The position numbers and the translations under genes were made by a program. This document shows positions 17,741 to 27,043 of a DNA stretch of 64,000 nucleotides, piece by piece. Positions within the stretch are counted from its first letter, which is position 1. Each line of letters starts with the position of its first letter. The DNA comes from Comamonadaceae bacterium 2FH (lineage in GTDB: Bacteria > Pseudomonadota > Gammaproteobacteria > Burkholderiales > Burkholderiaceae_C), in the NCBI GenBank assembly GCA_005503335.1, contig SCMQ01000004.1, positions 7,501 through 71,500 of the forward strand, read 5' to 3'. The notes beneath the pieces were generated by a model. It worked only from the letters and a program-made list of their open reading frames with translations, did not search any database and had not been told where the DNA came from.

Positions 17741-18109
17741 ATGAAGCATCTTGCCCACACCGGCCTGACCGCCTGGGTCTGCGCCGCCGCCCTGCTGGGC
17801 AGCAGCGTCCAGGCCCTAGCCGCCCAGGCCCTGTCACCCGCCGAGCGCGAGGCGCGCGCCGCCCGCTTCACGCGCGAACTGACCACCCAGCCCGAAGCCC
17901 AGCTCAGGGCCAACGCCCTGCGCCGCTGCGAGAACCTGCCCGCCTTCTACAAGGTGGACTGCGAGGCGCGCGTGAACGGCCAGGGCCAGATCTCCGGCAG
18001 CGTGGCCGGCGGCGGCCTGCTGAAGGAGACCACGACCACCGTGCCAGCCGAGGAAATGGAAAACATCCCCGGCATGGGCGGCCTGCCGCCCCCGGCCCAG
18101 ACCCGTTAG
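17741..18109 (+). CDS. Small secreted protein of unknown function
   Basis: The predicted protein has 122 residues. The ATG at 17741 is chosen because AAGGAGGA lies six bases upstream and the protein then begins with a clear signal peptide (MKHLAHTGL, hydrophobic core, cleavage near ALA-AQA at about residue 28). The mature part is short and charged. It has two cysteines (RCENLPAFYKVDCEARV) that could form a disulfide, then a glycine-rich stretch ending PGMGGLPPPAQTR. The RCxxLP...DCxxR pattern recurs in Burkholderiales small exported proteins as far as I recall. Function is unknown. Confidence 0.8.
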   Translation: MKHLAHTGLTAWVCAAALLGSSVQALAAQALSPAEREARAARFTRELTTQPEAQLRANALRRCENLPAFYKVDCEARVNGQGQISGSVAGGGLLKETTTTVPAEEMENIPGMGGLPPPAQTR

Positions 18110-18134
18110 CGGGCTGTGAACGGAGCGGGCCTGC

Positions 18135-19100
18135 TCAAACCAGCCAGGCGACGGCGGCCGAGAAGCTCAGAAAGGCCGCCGCGGTGGACAGCAGGATGAT
18201 GCGCGCGATGCGGCCGCTGTCGGCGCCGAAGCGCTCGGCCAGCATGGCCACGTTGCTGGCGCTGGGCAGCGCCGCCACCAGCACCATCACGGTGAGCGCG
18301 AAACGCTCCAGCGGCAGGCCCAGCGCGATGGCCGCGCTGCCCACCGCCCAGACCAGCAGCGGGTGCAGCAGCAGCTTGATCAGCGCCACGGGCAGGTAGT
18401 CGCTCAGCGGAATAGTCGCATGGCCTTGCGCGGCCGCGAGCATCTGCGAGCGCGCCAGCACCGCGCCTATGGTGAACAGCGCCACCGGCGAGGCCGCGTC
18501 GCCCAGCAGGGCTATGGTCTTGGCCAGCGGGCCCGGCAGCTCCAGGCGCAGCGCCGAAGCCAGGGCACCGAGCAGGATGGCCCAGGCCAGCGGGTTGACC
18601 AGGACGCCCCTGAGCGCATTGCGCATGGCGCGCGCCATGCCGTGCTGGCCCGCGCCGTCCAGCCGCGACAGCGCGATGCACAGCGAGCTGGTGATCACCA
18701 TGTCGACCATGATGGTCACGATGGCCGGACCGGCCGCGCGCGCGCCCAGCAAGGCCAGCAGCAGCGGCACACCCATGAAGCCGGTGTTGGGGAAGGCCGC
18801 CACCAGGGCGCCGAAGGCCGCGTCGTTCCAGCGTATGCGGTGGTTCAGGCTGGCCGCCACCGTCAGCGCCACCACCAGCAGGGCGCAGGCCAGGTAGGTG
18901 AAGAACACGCCGGCATCGAGCAGCTGCACGATGGGCGTGCTGGCGCCGAAGCGGTACAGCATGCAGGGCAGCGCGAAGAACAGCACGAAGCCGTTCAGGC
19001 CCGGGATGGCCTCCAGAGGCAGCATGCGGCGGCGCGCCGCGACATAGCCGCAGAGCACCAGCGCGAAGAAAGGAAAGGTAACAAGCAAGACAGACAACAC
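18135..19100 (-). CDS. AEC-family transporter (auxin efflux carrier fold)
   Basis: The 321-residue inner-membrane protein has about ten helices in two halves of five. The family patterns NGFVLFFALPCMLYR, AFPNTGFMGVPL and LVAALPSASNVAMLAERF are present; the last carries the conserved C-terminal asparagine. Bacterial AEC members move small carboxylates such as malate or malonate, but the substrate here is unknown. The best start is GTG 19100, immediately followed by a TTG alternative. GACAAT lies seven bases upstream. It is convergent with the small secreted-protein gene. Confidence 0.88.
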   Translation of the reverse strand: MLSVLLVTFPFFALVLCGYVAARRRMLPLEAIPGLNGFVLFFALPCMLYRFGASTPIVQLLDAGVFFTYLACALLVVALTVAASLNHRIRWNDAAFGALVAAFPNTGFMGVPLLLALLGARAAGPAIVTIMVDMVITSSLCIALSRLDGAGQHGMARAMRNALRGVLVNPLAWAILLGALASALRLELPGPLAKTIALLGDAASPVALFTIGAVLARSQMLAAAQGHATIPLSDYLPVALIKLLLHPLLVWAVGSAAIALGLPLERFALTVMVLVAALPSASNVAMLAERFGADSGRIARIILLSTAAAFLSFSAAVAWLV

Positions 19101-19107
19101 GGCGCCT

Positions 19108-19113
19108 ATTGTC
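19108..19113 (-). promoter_or_regulatory. -10-like hexamer GACAAT, 7 nt before AEC start
   Basis: On the minus strand GACAAT is followed by seven bases and GTG 19100. The arrangement is the same hexamer and spacing as before hemE. A leaderless transcript is inferred. Confidence 0.4.
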
Positions 19114-19213
19114 GTTGCACCCGGGGCCGCGCCGGGGGGCGCGAAGAGATTTCACGATGCAGGATGGCGCCGGCTCGCGGCTGGCTATGATGACCCGCTT
19201 TGTCTGAGAATCG

Positions 19214-21304
19214 ATGTCCGGCCTGAACCTCGCCCAACAAGAAGCCGTGAACTACATGCACGGCCCCTGCCTGGTGCTGGCCGGCGCGGGTTCGGGCAAG
19301 ACGCGCGTGATCACGCACAAGATCGCGCGCCTGATCCAGGCCGGCATAGAGCCCAGGCGCATCGCCGCCATCACCTTCACCAACAAGGCCGCCGCCGAAA
19401 TGCGCGAGCGCGCCAAGAGCCTGATAGGCAGGGCCGCCAAGGAGGTGGTGATCTGCACCTTCCACGCCCTGGGCGTGCGCCTGATGCGCGAGGACGGCGG
19501 CGTGCTGGGCCTCAAGCCCCAGTTCAGCATCCTGGACGCCGACGACGTGGTGAGCATCCTCAAGGACTGCGGCGGCAGCACCGACGCGGCCACGGCGCGC
19601 CAGTGGCAGTGGACCATCAGCCTGTGGAAGAACATGGGCCTGAACGCGGCGCAGGCTGAAGCCCAGGCCAAGGACGACAACGAGCGCATCACCGCGCGCA
19701 TCATGGCGCGCTACGAGGAGCGCCTGGCGGCCTACCAGAGCGTGGACTTCGACGACCTGATCGGCCTGCCGCTCAAGCTGCTCAAGGACTTCCCCGAGGT
19801 CAGCGCCAAGTGGCAGGGCAAGCTCGGCCATGTGCTGGTCGACGAGTACCAGGACACCAACGCCACCCAGTACGAGGTGCTCAAGCTGCTGGTCGGGCAG
19901 CAGGCGCGCTTCACCGCCGTGGGCGACGACGACCAGTCGATCTACGGCTGGCGCGGCGCCACGCTGGACAACCTGAAGAAGCTGCCGCAGGACTTCCCGA
20001 ATCTCAAGGTGATCAAGCTGGAGCAGAACTACCGCTCCACCTCGGCCATCCTGCGCGCGGCCAACAACGTGATCCAGCCCAACCCCAAGCTGTTTCCGAA
20101 GACGCTGTTCTCCGAGCTCGGCGAGGGCGAGCCGGTGCGCGTGGTCGACGCCGACAACGAGGAACACGAGGCCGAGCGCGCCGTGGCGCGCATCCTGAGC
20201 CTGCGCGAGAACTCGCCGCACAAGGAGTGGCGCGACTTCGCCATCCTCTACCGCGCCAACCACATGGCCAAGCCCTTCGAGAAGGCGCTGCGCCGCGCCC
20301 AGATCCCCTACAAGGTCTCGGGCGGCCAGAGCTTCTTCGACCGCGCCGAGATCCGTGACCTCTGCGCCTGGTTCCGCCTGTGGGTCAACAACGACGACGA
20401 CCCGGCCTTCCTGCGCGCCGTGACCGTTCCGAAGCGCGGCATAGGCCACCAGACCCTGGGCCAACTCGGCAGCTTCTCCGGCCAGTACAAGCTCAGCCTG
20501 TTCGAGGCCCTGTTCTCCAGCAGCCTGGCCAGCGTGCTCTCGGCGCGCGCCGTGGGGGGCCTGCACGAGTTCGGCCGCTACGTGAACGACCTCGAATACC
20601 GGGCGCGCCACACCCTGGGCGCCGAGGACGCGCGCGCCTTCCTGACCGACTGGCTCAAGGAGATAGGCTACGAGCAGCATCTCTACGACGGCGAGGACAA
20701 CGAGAAGGTCGCCGCCGCACGCTGGACCAACGTGATGGAGTTCTGCGACTGGATGGCCGGTCGCTGCGGCGGCCAGATCGACGACCAGGCCGGCGTGAGC
20801 CTGCCTTCGGAGAAGAAGAGCCTGCTCGAGGTCGCGCAGACCATCTCGCTGCTGTCCACGATCAGCGAGCGCGAGCAGGAGCAGAACGTGCTGACCCTGT
20901 CCACGCTGCACGCCTCCAAGGGCCTGGAGTGGCCGCATGTGCTGCTGGTCGGCGTCAACGAGGGCCTGCTGCCGTTCAAGCTCGGCGAGGACGAGCAGGC
21001 TTCGGGCAAGGCCGCGGGCGCGATGAGCGAGGGCATACTTCAGCGCCTGCAGGAGGAGCGCCGCCTGATGTACGTGGGCATCACGCGCGCCCAGCGCACG
21101 CTGGCCGTGAGCTGGACCAAGCGGCGCAAGAAGGGGCGCGAGACCGTGCCGGCCCTGCCCAGCCGCTTCATCGCCGAGATGGCGCTGGACAAGACCACGG
21201 CCAAGGAAGACCCGCGCGAGAAGCTCAAGGCGCTGCGCGCCGAGTTCGCCAAGAAGGCCGAGAGCCAGGCCGCAGCGGCCGCGGCCGCCGGGGCTCGCGC
21301 GTGA
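19214..21304 (+). CDS. rep: UvrD/Rep-type superfamily 1 DNA helicase
   Basis: The 696-residue ATP-dependent 3'-to-5' helicase has Walker A GAGSGKT (24-30) and motif Ia AAITFTNKAAAEMRER. Motif II is VLVDEYQDTN, motif III GDDDQSIYGWRGA, motif IV EQNYRS, motif V TLSTLHASKGLEW, and motif VI is near RRLMYVGITRAQ. Length and the DDDQSIYGWRGA variant fit Rep rather than UvrD. It helps forks pass protein obstacles. TATGAT at 19186-19191 is a candidate -10, 22 bp before the start. Its stop overlaps the next gene's GTG. Confidence 0.93.
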   Translation: MSGLNLAQQEAVNYMHGPCLVLAGAGSGKTRVITHKIARLIQAGIEPRRIAAITFTNKAAAEMRERAKSLIGRAAKEVVICTFHALGVRLMREDGGVLGLKPQFSILDADDVVSILKDCGGSTDAATARQWQWTISLWKNMGLNAAQAEAQAKDDNERITARIMARYEERLAAYQSVDFDDLIGLPLKLLKDFPEVSAKWQGKLGHVLVDEYQDTNATQYEVLKLLVGQQARFTAVGDDDQSIYGWRGATLDNLKKLPQDFPNLKVIKLEQNYRSTSAILRAANNVIQPNPKLFPKTLFSELGEGEPVRVVDADNEEHEAERAVARILSLRENSPHKEWRDFAILYRANHMAKPFEKALRRAQIPYKVSGGQSFFDRAEIRDLCAWFRLWVNNDDDPAFLRAVTVPKRGIGHQTLGQLGSFSGQYKLSLFEALFSSSLASVLSARAVGGLHEFGRYVNDLEYRARHTLGAEDARAFLTDWLKEIGYEQHLYDGEDNEKVAAARWTNVMEFCDWMAGRCGGQIDDQAGVSLPSEKKSLLEVAQTISLLSTISEREQEQNVLTLSTLHASKGLEWPHVLLVGVNEGLLPFKLGEDEQASGKAAGAMSEGILQRLQEERRLMYVGITRAQRTLAVSWTKRRKKGRETVPALPSRFIAEMALDKTTAKEDPREKLKALRAEFAKKAESQAAAAAAAGARA

Positions 21305-21765
21305 GCTCGCGCCAGCGCGGGCGCCTGGCGCTCTGGCTGCTGGCCGGCGCGGCGCTGGGGGGCACGGCCTGCGCCCTGGCCCAGGCCGGTGCCGGCCTGC
21401 AGCCGCCGGCGCGCAGCTGCCCGGCCGCCGACGAGGTCACGCACCTGCACCTGTATGGCCTGTGGCTGGCCCGCTTCGACGGCCTGCCCGGCACGGCCAC
21501 GCTGTGGCTGGAAAAGAGCCCCAGCCATGCCGAGGGCGTGAGCGGCAGCATAGAGCGCGCCGACCAGCGGGCCCTGGTGGCCGGCGACGTGGACGAGGGC
21601 GATTTCACGCTCGAGGAGTCGAGCGACGGGCAGAGGATCGCGGCGACATGGATTGGGAAAGTGAGCGAGGACGCATGCGGCATGGAGATACAGGGCACAT
21701 GGACCCGCGCAGAAGACAACACCAGTTACCCCTTCGTCTTGCGCAAGCAGCCGGGCTGGCGCTAG
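21301..21765 (+). CDS. Exported protein of unknown function
   Basis: The predicted protein has 154 residues. It starts with GTG inside the helicase stop (GTGA), then a charged stretch and a hydrophobic core ending ALAQAG around residue 29, consistent with a signal peptide. The mature part (LYGLWLARFDGLPGTATLWLEKSPSHAEGVSG...) looks like a small beta-rich domain with a WTRAEDN turn near the C-terminus. I do not recognise a named family. Overlap with both neighbours (67 bp into pldA) suggests coupled expression. Confidence 0.75.
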   Translation: MSSRQRGRLALWLLAGAALGGTACALAQAGAGLQPPARSCPAADEVTHLHLYGLWLARFDGLPGTATLWLEKSPSHAEGVSGSIERADQRALVAGDVDEGDFTLEESSDGQRIAATWIGKVSEDACGMEIQGTWTRAEDNTSYPFVLRKQPGWR

Positions 21766-22871
21766 CCGTTTCGGCCGCCCAGGGGCAGACATCCGCCGCG
21801 GAGGGCGCGGCGCCGGACGTCGGCTGGCAGGCCTGCGCCCGCCTCGCCGAGGACCGCGAGGCACGCCTGGCCTGCTTCGACCGCTGGGCCGGCCAGCAAG
21901 CGGGCGAAGCCCCCGTCTCGCCTGCGGCAACCCTGCCGGCGCCCTTGCCGCCGGTGGACGCCAGCATCCCGGCCACGCGCGTGATCAACGTCGCGGCCGA
22001 GCCGGGCTGCCAGGACCGCCAGTATTCGGAGCTCTCGCGCTTCTGGGAACTCGAGACCGGCGCCAGCTGCGACCCGCTGAGCATACGCAGCTACCGACCG
22101 ATCAGCCTGTCGCTGATCGGCTCGGACAGCGTGAACCAGCAGCCTGGCTCGACCAACCCGCTGAACAACGCCGCCAGCGCCCAGCCCTACCGCGTCAGCG
22201 AGACGCGCATCCAGCTGTCGGTGCGCACCAAGATCCTGCAGGGCCTGCTGACCCAGGGCCACCCCACGGCACGCGACTCGCTGTGGTTCGGCTACAGCCA
22301 GCAGTCCTACTGGCAGCTGTTCACGCCCCAGATCTCGCGGCCCTTCCGCAGCACCGACCACGAGCCCGAGATCGTCTACGTCTACCCCACGGACGCCCAG
22401 CTTCCCGGCGGCTGGCGGCTGCGCTACAGCGGCGTGGGCCTGGTGCACCAGTCCAACGGACAGAGCCTGCCGCTGTCGCGCAGCTGGAACCGTGTCTACC
22501 TGATGGGCGGCATGGAACTGGGCCACCGCTGGCGCGTGCAGGGTCGCGTCTGGCAACGCCTGCCCGAGAAGCGCGCCAACGACGACAACCCCGACATCAG
22601 CGACTACGTGGGACGCGCCGAGCTGGCGGCATTCTGGAACCCCAACCCCGACAACACCCTGGGCCTGACGCTGCGCCACACGCTGCGCTCCGAGGCGCGT
22701 GGCTCGGTGCGCGTCGAATGGCTGCGCGCCATCGGCAACGGCAACGGCAGCCGCCCGAGCAGCGGCCTGCGCTTTCACACCCAGCTGTTCAGCGGCTATG
22801 GCGACAGCCTGCTCGACTACAACCGCCGCCGCAAGCTGCTCAGCGTCGGGCTGAGCCTGGTCGATTTCTGA
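21699..22871 (+). CDS. pldA: Outer-membrane phospholipase A
   Basis: The protein has 390 residues from the chosen start. A signal peptide (about 1-28, MDPRRRQHQLPLRLAQAAGL...) and an extra N-terminal region with CARLAEDREARLACFDRW precede the OMPLA beta-barrel. The catalytic segment HQSNGQSLPLSRSWNRVY holds the His-x-Ser of OMPLA and the SRSWNR signature. The enzyme hydrolyses phospholipids in the outer leaflet after membrane damage and needs calcium and dimerisation. The start is uncertain: an ATG at 21672 and longer readings lie within the upstream gene. Confidence 0.88.
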   Translation: MDPRRRQHQLPLRLAQAAGLALAVSAAQGQTSAAEGAAPDVGWQACARLAEDREARLACFDRWAGQQAGEAPVSPAATLPAPLPPVDASIPATRVINVAAEPGCQDRQYSELSRFWELETGASCDPLSIRSYRPISLSLIGSDSVNQQPGSTNPLNNAASAQPYRVSETRIQLSVRTKILQGLLTQGHPTARDSLWFGYSQQSYWQLFTPQISRPFRSTDHEPEIVYVYPTDAQLPGGWRLRYSGVGLVHQSNGQSLPLSRSWNRVYLMGGMELGHRWRVQGRVWQRLPEKRANDDNPDISDYVGRAELAAFWNPNPDNTLGLTLRHTLRSEARGSVRVEWLRAIGNGNGSRPSSGLRFHTQLFSGYGDSLLDYNRRRKLLSVGLSLVDF

Positions 22872-22908
22872 AATAGCTCAGAGGCATAATCGTTCGCAAA
22901 AGCGCACC

Positions 22909-24549
22909 ATGCCCCTGTCGCCCCCCGAACCCGAAGCACCGCCCCCGGCCCCCGCCTCCCCGCTGGCTCCCTTGCGGCTGCCGGTGTTCCGCATGCTGTG
23001 GATCACCTGGCTGATGGCCAACATCTGCATGTGGATGAACGACGTCGCGGCGGCCTGGCTCATGACCTCGCTGGCCGCTTCGCCGATCTGGGTCGCGCTG
23101 GTGCAGACCGCGGCCACGCTGCCGGTGTTCCTGCTGGGCCTGCCCAGCGGCGCGCTGGCCGACATCCTGGACCGCAAGCGCTACTTCCTGGTCACCCAGT
23201 TCTGGGTGGCGGCCGTGGCCCTGGCGCTGAGCGCGGCGGTGCTGCTGGACCTGATGACGCCGCCGCTGCTGCTGGCCCTGATCTTCGCCAACGGCATCGG
23301 CCTGGCCATGCGCTGGCCAGTGTTCGCCGCCATCGTGCCCGAGCTGGTGCCGCGCGCCCAGCTGCCGGCGGCGCTGGCGCTCAACGGCGTGTCCATGAAC
23401 GCCTCGCGCATCGTGGGCCCCCTGCTGGCCGGCGCCCTGATCGCGAGCGTCGGCAGCGCCTGGGTGTTCCTGCTCAACGCCGTGCTGTCGGTGCTGGCCG
23501 GCGTGGTCATCACGCGCTGGCAGCGCACGCACAAGCCGCACCCGCTGGGGCGCGAGAAGCTGTTCAGCGCCATGCGCGTGGGCCTGCAGTTCGTCGGCCA
23601 GTCCAACCACCTCAAGGGCGTGCTGCTGCGCATCTCGCTGTTCTTCCTGCACTCCACGGCGCTGATGGCCCTGCTGCCCCTGGTCGCGCGCGACCTGCGC
23701 GGCGGTGGCGCCGGCACCTTCACCCTGCTGCTGGCCGCCATGGGCGCGGGCGCGATCACGGCCGCCCTGTTCCTGCAGAAGCTGCGCCAACGCTGGTCAC
23801 GCGACGCCCTGGTGGTCCGCGGCGCGGCACTGCAGTCGGTCGTCATGGCAGTGGTCGCCTTCGCCCCCGACGCCTGGCTGGCCGCGCCCGCCATGTTCGC
23901 CGGCGGCATGGCCTGGATCACCACGGCCAACACGCTCAGCGTCTCGGCCCAGTTCGGCCTGCCCGACTGGGTGCGGGCGCGCGGCATGTCCATGTTCCAG
24001 ATGGCCGTCATGGGCGCCAGCGCCGGCGGCGCGGCCCTGTGGGGCCAGGTGGCCACGCTGTCCAGCGTGCCCATGAGCCTGGCCGTGGCGGCCGTGACGG
24101 GCACGCTCAGCATCTGGCTGGTCAACGCGCTGATGCCAGACCGCGGCAGCGAAGAGGACATGACGCCCTCGCGCCAGTTCAAGATGCCCCAGACCGATGC
24201 CCCGCCAGAGAGCGGCCACATCCTGGTGAGCATCGAGTACCGCATCGACCCGGCGCGCGCGGCCGACTTCCTCGCCCTGATGCAGGAAAGCCGGCGCAGC
24301 CGGCTGCGCCACGGTTCCCTGTCCTGGGAGCTGCTGCGCGACCTGTCCGACCCGGGCCGCTACATCGAGCAGATCGTCGACGAATCCTGGACCGACCACC
24401 TGCGCCGCTTCGACCGCGTGACGGCGGCCGATGTGGCCCTGCGCGACCGGCGCCTGGCCTTCCACATCGGCGAGTCGCCGCCGGTGGTGACGCGCTGCGT
24501 GATGGAGTCCACGGTCAAGAGCGAGAAGACCGCCGCGCATCACGCCTGA
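22909..24549 (+). CDS. MFS transporter with C-terminal ABM-like domain (MFS_3/EntS-like)
   Basis: The protein has 546 residues. About twelve membrane helices cover residues 25-415, with the MFS loop motif GLPSGALADILDRKRY (about 85-100) between helices 2 and 3. A soluble C-terminal extension of about 115 residues (SGHILVSIEYRIDPARAADFLALMQ onward) resembles an antibiotic-biosynthesis-monooxygenase-like ferredoxin fold. This architecture is known in the MFS_3 group, which includes enterobactin exporter EntS. The substrate is unknown. CATAAT about 18 bp upstream is a candidate -10. Confidence 0.88.
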   Translation: MPLSPPEPEAPPPAPASPLAPLRLPVFRMLWITWLMANICMWMNDVAAAWLMTSLAASPIWVALVQTAATLPVFLLGLPSGALADILDRKRYFLVTQFWVAAVALALSAAVLLDLMTPPLLLALIFANGIGLAMRWPVFAAIVPELVPRAQLPAALALNGVSMNASRIVGPLLAGALIASVGSAWVFLLNAVLSVLAGVVITRWQRTHKPHPLGREKLFSAMRVGLQFVGQSNHLKGVLLRISLFFLHSTALMALLPLVARDLRGGGAGTFTLLLAAMGAGAITAALFLQKLRQRWSRDALVVRGAALQSVVMAVVAFAPDAWLAAPAMFAGGMAWITTANTLSVSAQFGLPDWVRARGMSMFQMAVMGASAGGAALWGQVATLSSVPMSLAVAAVTGTLSIWLVNALMPDRGSEEDMTPSRQFKMPQTDAPPESGHILVSIEYRIDPARAADFLALMQESRRSRLRHGSLSWELLRDLSDPGRYIEQIVDESWTDHLRRFDRVTAADVALRDRRLAFHIGESPPVVTRCVMESTVKSEKTAAHHA

Positions 24550-24561
24550 GCGCGGCGCCGC

Positions 24562-26136
24562 TCAGGCCAGGGCGGCCTCGGGCGCCGAGCTGCGGATCAG
24601 GTGGTCGAAGGCCGCCAGCGCGGCCTTCGAGCCCTCGCCCATGGCGATCACGATCTGCTTGTAGGGCACCGTGGTCACGTCGCCGGCCGCGAACACGCCG
24701 GGCAGCGAGGTCTGGCCGCGCGCGTCGACCTCGATCTCGCCGCGCGGGCTCAGCGCCAGCCGGCCCTTGAGCCAGTCGGTGTTGGGCAGCAGGCCGATCT
24801 GCACGAAGATGCCTTCCAGCTCCAGCGCATGGCTGCTGCCGTCGCGCCGGTCGGTGTAGCGCAGGCCACCCACCTTGCTGCCGTCGCCGGTGACCTCGGT
24901 GGTCTGGGCCTGGGTGATCACGCGCACGTTGGGCAGGCTGGCCAGCTTGCGCTGCAGCACCGCGTCGGCGCGCAGCTGGCTGTCGAATTCCAGCAGCGTG
25001 ACCTGGGCCACGATGCCCGCCAGGTCGATCGCGGCCTCGACCCCCGAGTTGCCGCCGCCCACCACGGCGACCCGCTTAGCCCTAAACAGCGGGCCGTCGC
25101 AGTGCGGGCAGTAGGCCACGCCCTTGTTGCGGTACTGCTGCTCGCCGGGCACGCCCATCTCGCGCCAGCGCGCGCCGGTGGCGATCACCAGGCTGCGCGC
25201 CTTGAGCGTGGCGCCGCTGTCCAGCTGCAGCGCGAGCAGCCCGCCCTCGGCCGGCTGCAGGGCCTGGGCGCGCTGCAGGTTCATCACGTCGACCTCGTAG
25301 GCCTTGACATGCTGCTCCAGCGCCGCGGCGAGCTTGGGGCCCTCGGTCTCCTGGACCGAGATGAAGTTCTCTATGCCCAGGGTGTCGAGCACCTGGCCGC
25401 CGAAGCGCTCGGCCACCACGCCGGTGCGTATGCCCTTGCGCGCGGCGTAGATCGCGGCCGCCGCGCCGGCCGGTCCGCCGCCGACCACCAGCAGGTCGAA
25501 CGGGGCCTTGGCGGCGATCTTCGCGGCCTCGCGCGCGCCGGCGCCGCTGTCGAGCCTGGCCACGATCTCCTCCAGCCCCATGCGGCCCTGGCCGAAGGCC
25601 TGGCCGTTGAGTAAGACGCTGGGCACGGCCATGACCTGGCGCGCCTGCACCTCGTGCTGGAACAGCGCGCCGTCTATCATGGTGTGGCGCACGCGCGGGT
25701 TGAGCACGGCCATCAGGTTCAGGGCCTGCACGACCTCGGGGCAGTTCTGGCAGGACAGGGAGATGAAGGTCTCGAAGACGAAGTCGCCGTCCAGGGCCCG
25801 GATCTGCTCGATCAGCTCGGCCTCGACCTTGGGCGGGTGGCCACCGGCCTGCAGCAGGGCCAGCACCAGGGAGCTGAACTCGTGGCCCATCGGGATGCCG
25901 GCGAAGCGTATGCCCATCTCGCTGCCCACGCGCTGGATCGCGAACGAGGGCTTGCGCTCGGCGTCGTCGCGCCGCTCGACCAGGCGGATCAGCGGCGACA
26001 GGCCGGCCAGCTCGCTCAGCAGGGCCAGCATCTCGCGCGAGGCCTCGCCCTGGTCCAGCGAGGCAGTGATCTCGATCGGCAGCAGCATCTTCTCCAGATA
26101 GGCCTTGAGCTGGGTCTTGAGGGCGGCGTCCAACAT
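24562..26136 (-). CDS. ahpF: Alkyl hydroperoxide reductase subunit F
   Basis: The 524-residue flavoprotein transfers electrons from NADH to AhpC. The N-terminal double-thioredoxin domain has the redox pair C129/C132 (SLSCQNCPE). FAD binding is at [19 protein letters not shown], the catalytic pair is C343/C346 in [14 protein letters not shown] binding is at [17 protein letters not shown], and the C-terminal FAD motif is [15 protein letters not shown]. Length matches AhpF. It follows ahpC on the same strand after a 208-bp gap with two hairpins. Confidence 0.97.
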   Translation of the reverse strand: MLDAALKTQLKAYLEKMLLPIEITASLDQGEASREMLALLSELAGLSPLIRLVERRDDAERKPSFAIQRVGSEMGIRFAGIPMGHEFSSLVLALLQAGGHPPKVEAELIEQIRALDGDFVFETFISLSCQNCPEVVQALNLMAVLNPRVRHTMIDGALFQHEVQARQVMAVPSVLLNGQAFGQGRMGLEEIVARLDSGAGAREAAKIAAKAPFDLLVVGGGPAGAAAAIYAARKGIRTGVVAERFGGQVLDTLGIENFISVQETEGPKLAAALEQHVKAYEVDVMNLQRAQALQPAEGGLLALQLDSGATLKARSLVIATGARWREMGVPGEQQYRNKGVAYCPHCDGPLFRAKRVAVVGGGNSGVEAAIDLAGIVAQVTLLEFDSQLRADAVLQRKLASLPNVRVITQAQTTEVTGDGSKVGGLRYTDRRDGSSHALELEGIFVQIGLLPNTDWLKGRLALSPRGEIEVDARGQTSLPGVFAAGDVTTVPYKQIVIAMGEGSKAALAAFDHLIRSSAPEAALA

Positions 26137-26268
26137 GGCGGTTCTCCTGAAATGGGACTGATGGGGCAGGCGGCCGGCGCGCTTTGGCAAGCGCGCACAG
26201 CACCACGGCCGGATCCGCCGCAAGGCGGGCGATCAGGCGGATCGGGTCGTGGAACTGGAGGGGAAAGG

Positions 26269-26325
26269 CCTGCGGCGCCAGGGCCGCAGGTCGCGGCGAA
26301 CGGCGGTCTCACGCGATGACCGCCG
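26269..26325 (-). terminator. Two hairpins between ahpC and ahpF
   Basis: CCTGCGGC/GCCGCAGG (26269-26276 and 26283-26290) and CGGCGGT/ACCGCCG (26301-26307 and 26319-26325) are perfect stems of 8 and 7 bp. Neither is followed by a T-run on the minus strand. They may protect the ahpC 3' end or reduce read-through so that more AhpC than AhpF is made. Confidence 0.45.
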
Positions 26326-26344
26326 CTCGCCAGGGAAGGCGGCT

Positions 26345-26908
26345 TTAGATCTTGCCGACCAGGTCGAGCGAGGGCGCCAGGGTCTTCTCACCCGGCGTCC
26401 ACTTGGCGGGGCAGACTTCGCCAGGGTGGGCGGCCACGTACTGGGCGGCCTGCACCTTGCGCAGCAGTTCCTTGGCGTCGCGGCCGATGCCGTTGTCGTG
26501 CACTTCGCACAGCTTGATCTGGCCTTCGGGGTTGATCACGAAGGTGCCGCGCAGCGCCAGGCCCTCTTCCTCGATCATCACCTCGAAGTTGCGCGTGATG
26601 GCGCCGGTGGGGTCGCCGATCAGCGGGTAGTTGACCTTGGCGATGGTCTCGGAGGTGTCGTGCCAGGCCTTGTGGGTGAAGTGGGTGTCGGTGGACACGC
26701 CGTAGATCTCCACGCCCAGGGCCTTGAAGGTGTCGTAATGGTCGGCCAGGTCGCCCAGCTCGGTGGGGCACACGAAGGTGAAGTCGGCCGGATAGAAGAA
26801 CACCACGGACCACTTGCCCTTCAGGCTGTCTTGGGTGACGGGCACGAATTTGCCGTTGTGGTAGGCCGTGGCGCTGAAGGGTTTGACTTGGGTGTTGATC
26901 AGGGACAT
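26345..26908 (-). CDS. ahpC: Alkyl hydroperoxide reductase subunit C (peroxiredoxin)
   Basis: The 187-residue typical 2-Cys peroxiredoxin has peroxidatic C47 in FTFVCPTE and resolving C166 in [22 protein letters not shown] and the C-terminal tail match AhpC. It reduces hydrogen peroxide, alkyl peroxides and peroxynitrite, and is recycled by AhpF encoded downstream. GGAG lies six bases before ATG 26908. Upstream is an ATAG-N7-CTAT element that could be part of an OxyR site. Confidence 0.97.
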   Translation of the reverse strand: MSLINTQVKPFSATAYHNGKFVPVTQDSLKGKWSVVFFYPADFTFVCPTELGDLADHYDTFKALGVEIYGVSTDTHFTHKAWHDTSETIAKVNYPLIGDPTGAITRNFEVMIEEEGLALRGTFVINPEGQIKLCEVHDNGIGRDAKELLRKVQAAQYVAAHPGEVCPAKWTPGEKTLAPSLDLVGKI

Positions 26909-26946
26909 GAATGCTCCGTTGGGTTGAAAAATTTTCGGACAGGCAA

Positions 26947-26964
26947 ATCATAGCCCACAGCTAT
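26947..26964 (-). promoter_or_regulatory. ahpC promoter region with -10-like TATGAT and half OxyR-type motif
   Basis: On the minus strand TATGAT occupies 26952-26947, 38 nt before the ahpC ATG. Overlapping and upstream is ATAG-N7-CTAT (26950-26964), one dimer half of the OxyR tetrad pattern. The second half predicted at N7 spacing is poorly matched. A separate perfect palindrome (AACCTATTGATAGGTT) lies at 26988-27003. Confidence 0.45.
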
Positions 26965-27043
26965 CAAAAAACAGATTCAATCTTCCTAACCTATTGATAG
27001 GTTTTCTGTATTGCGCCGCAGCAAAGGGGTGGCGAGCGCCGGC

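Noticed and set aside
26939-26986. Complete OxyR tetrad site upstream of ahpC
   Set aside because: Only one ATAG-N7-CTAT half matches. The second pair of tetranucleotides at N7 spacing does not.
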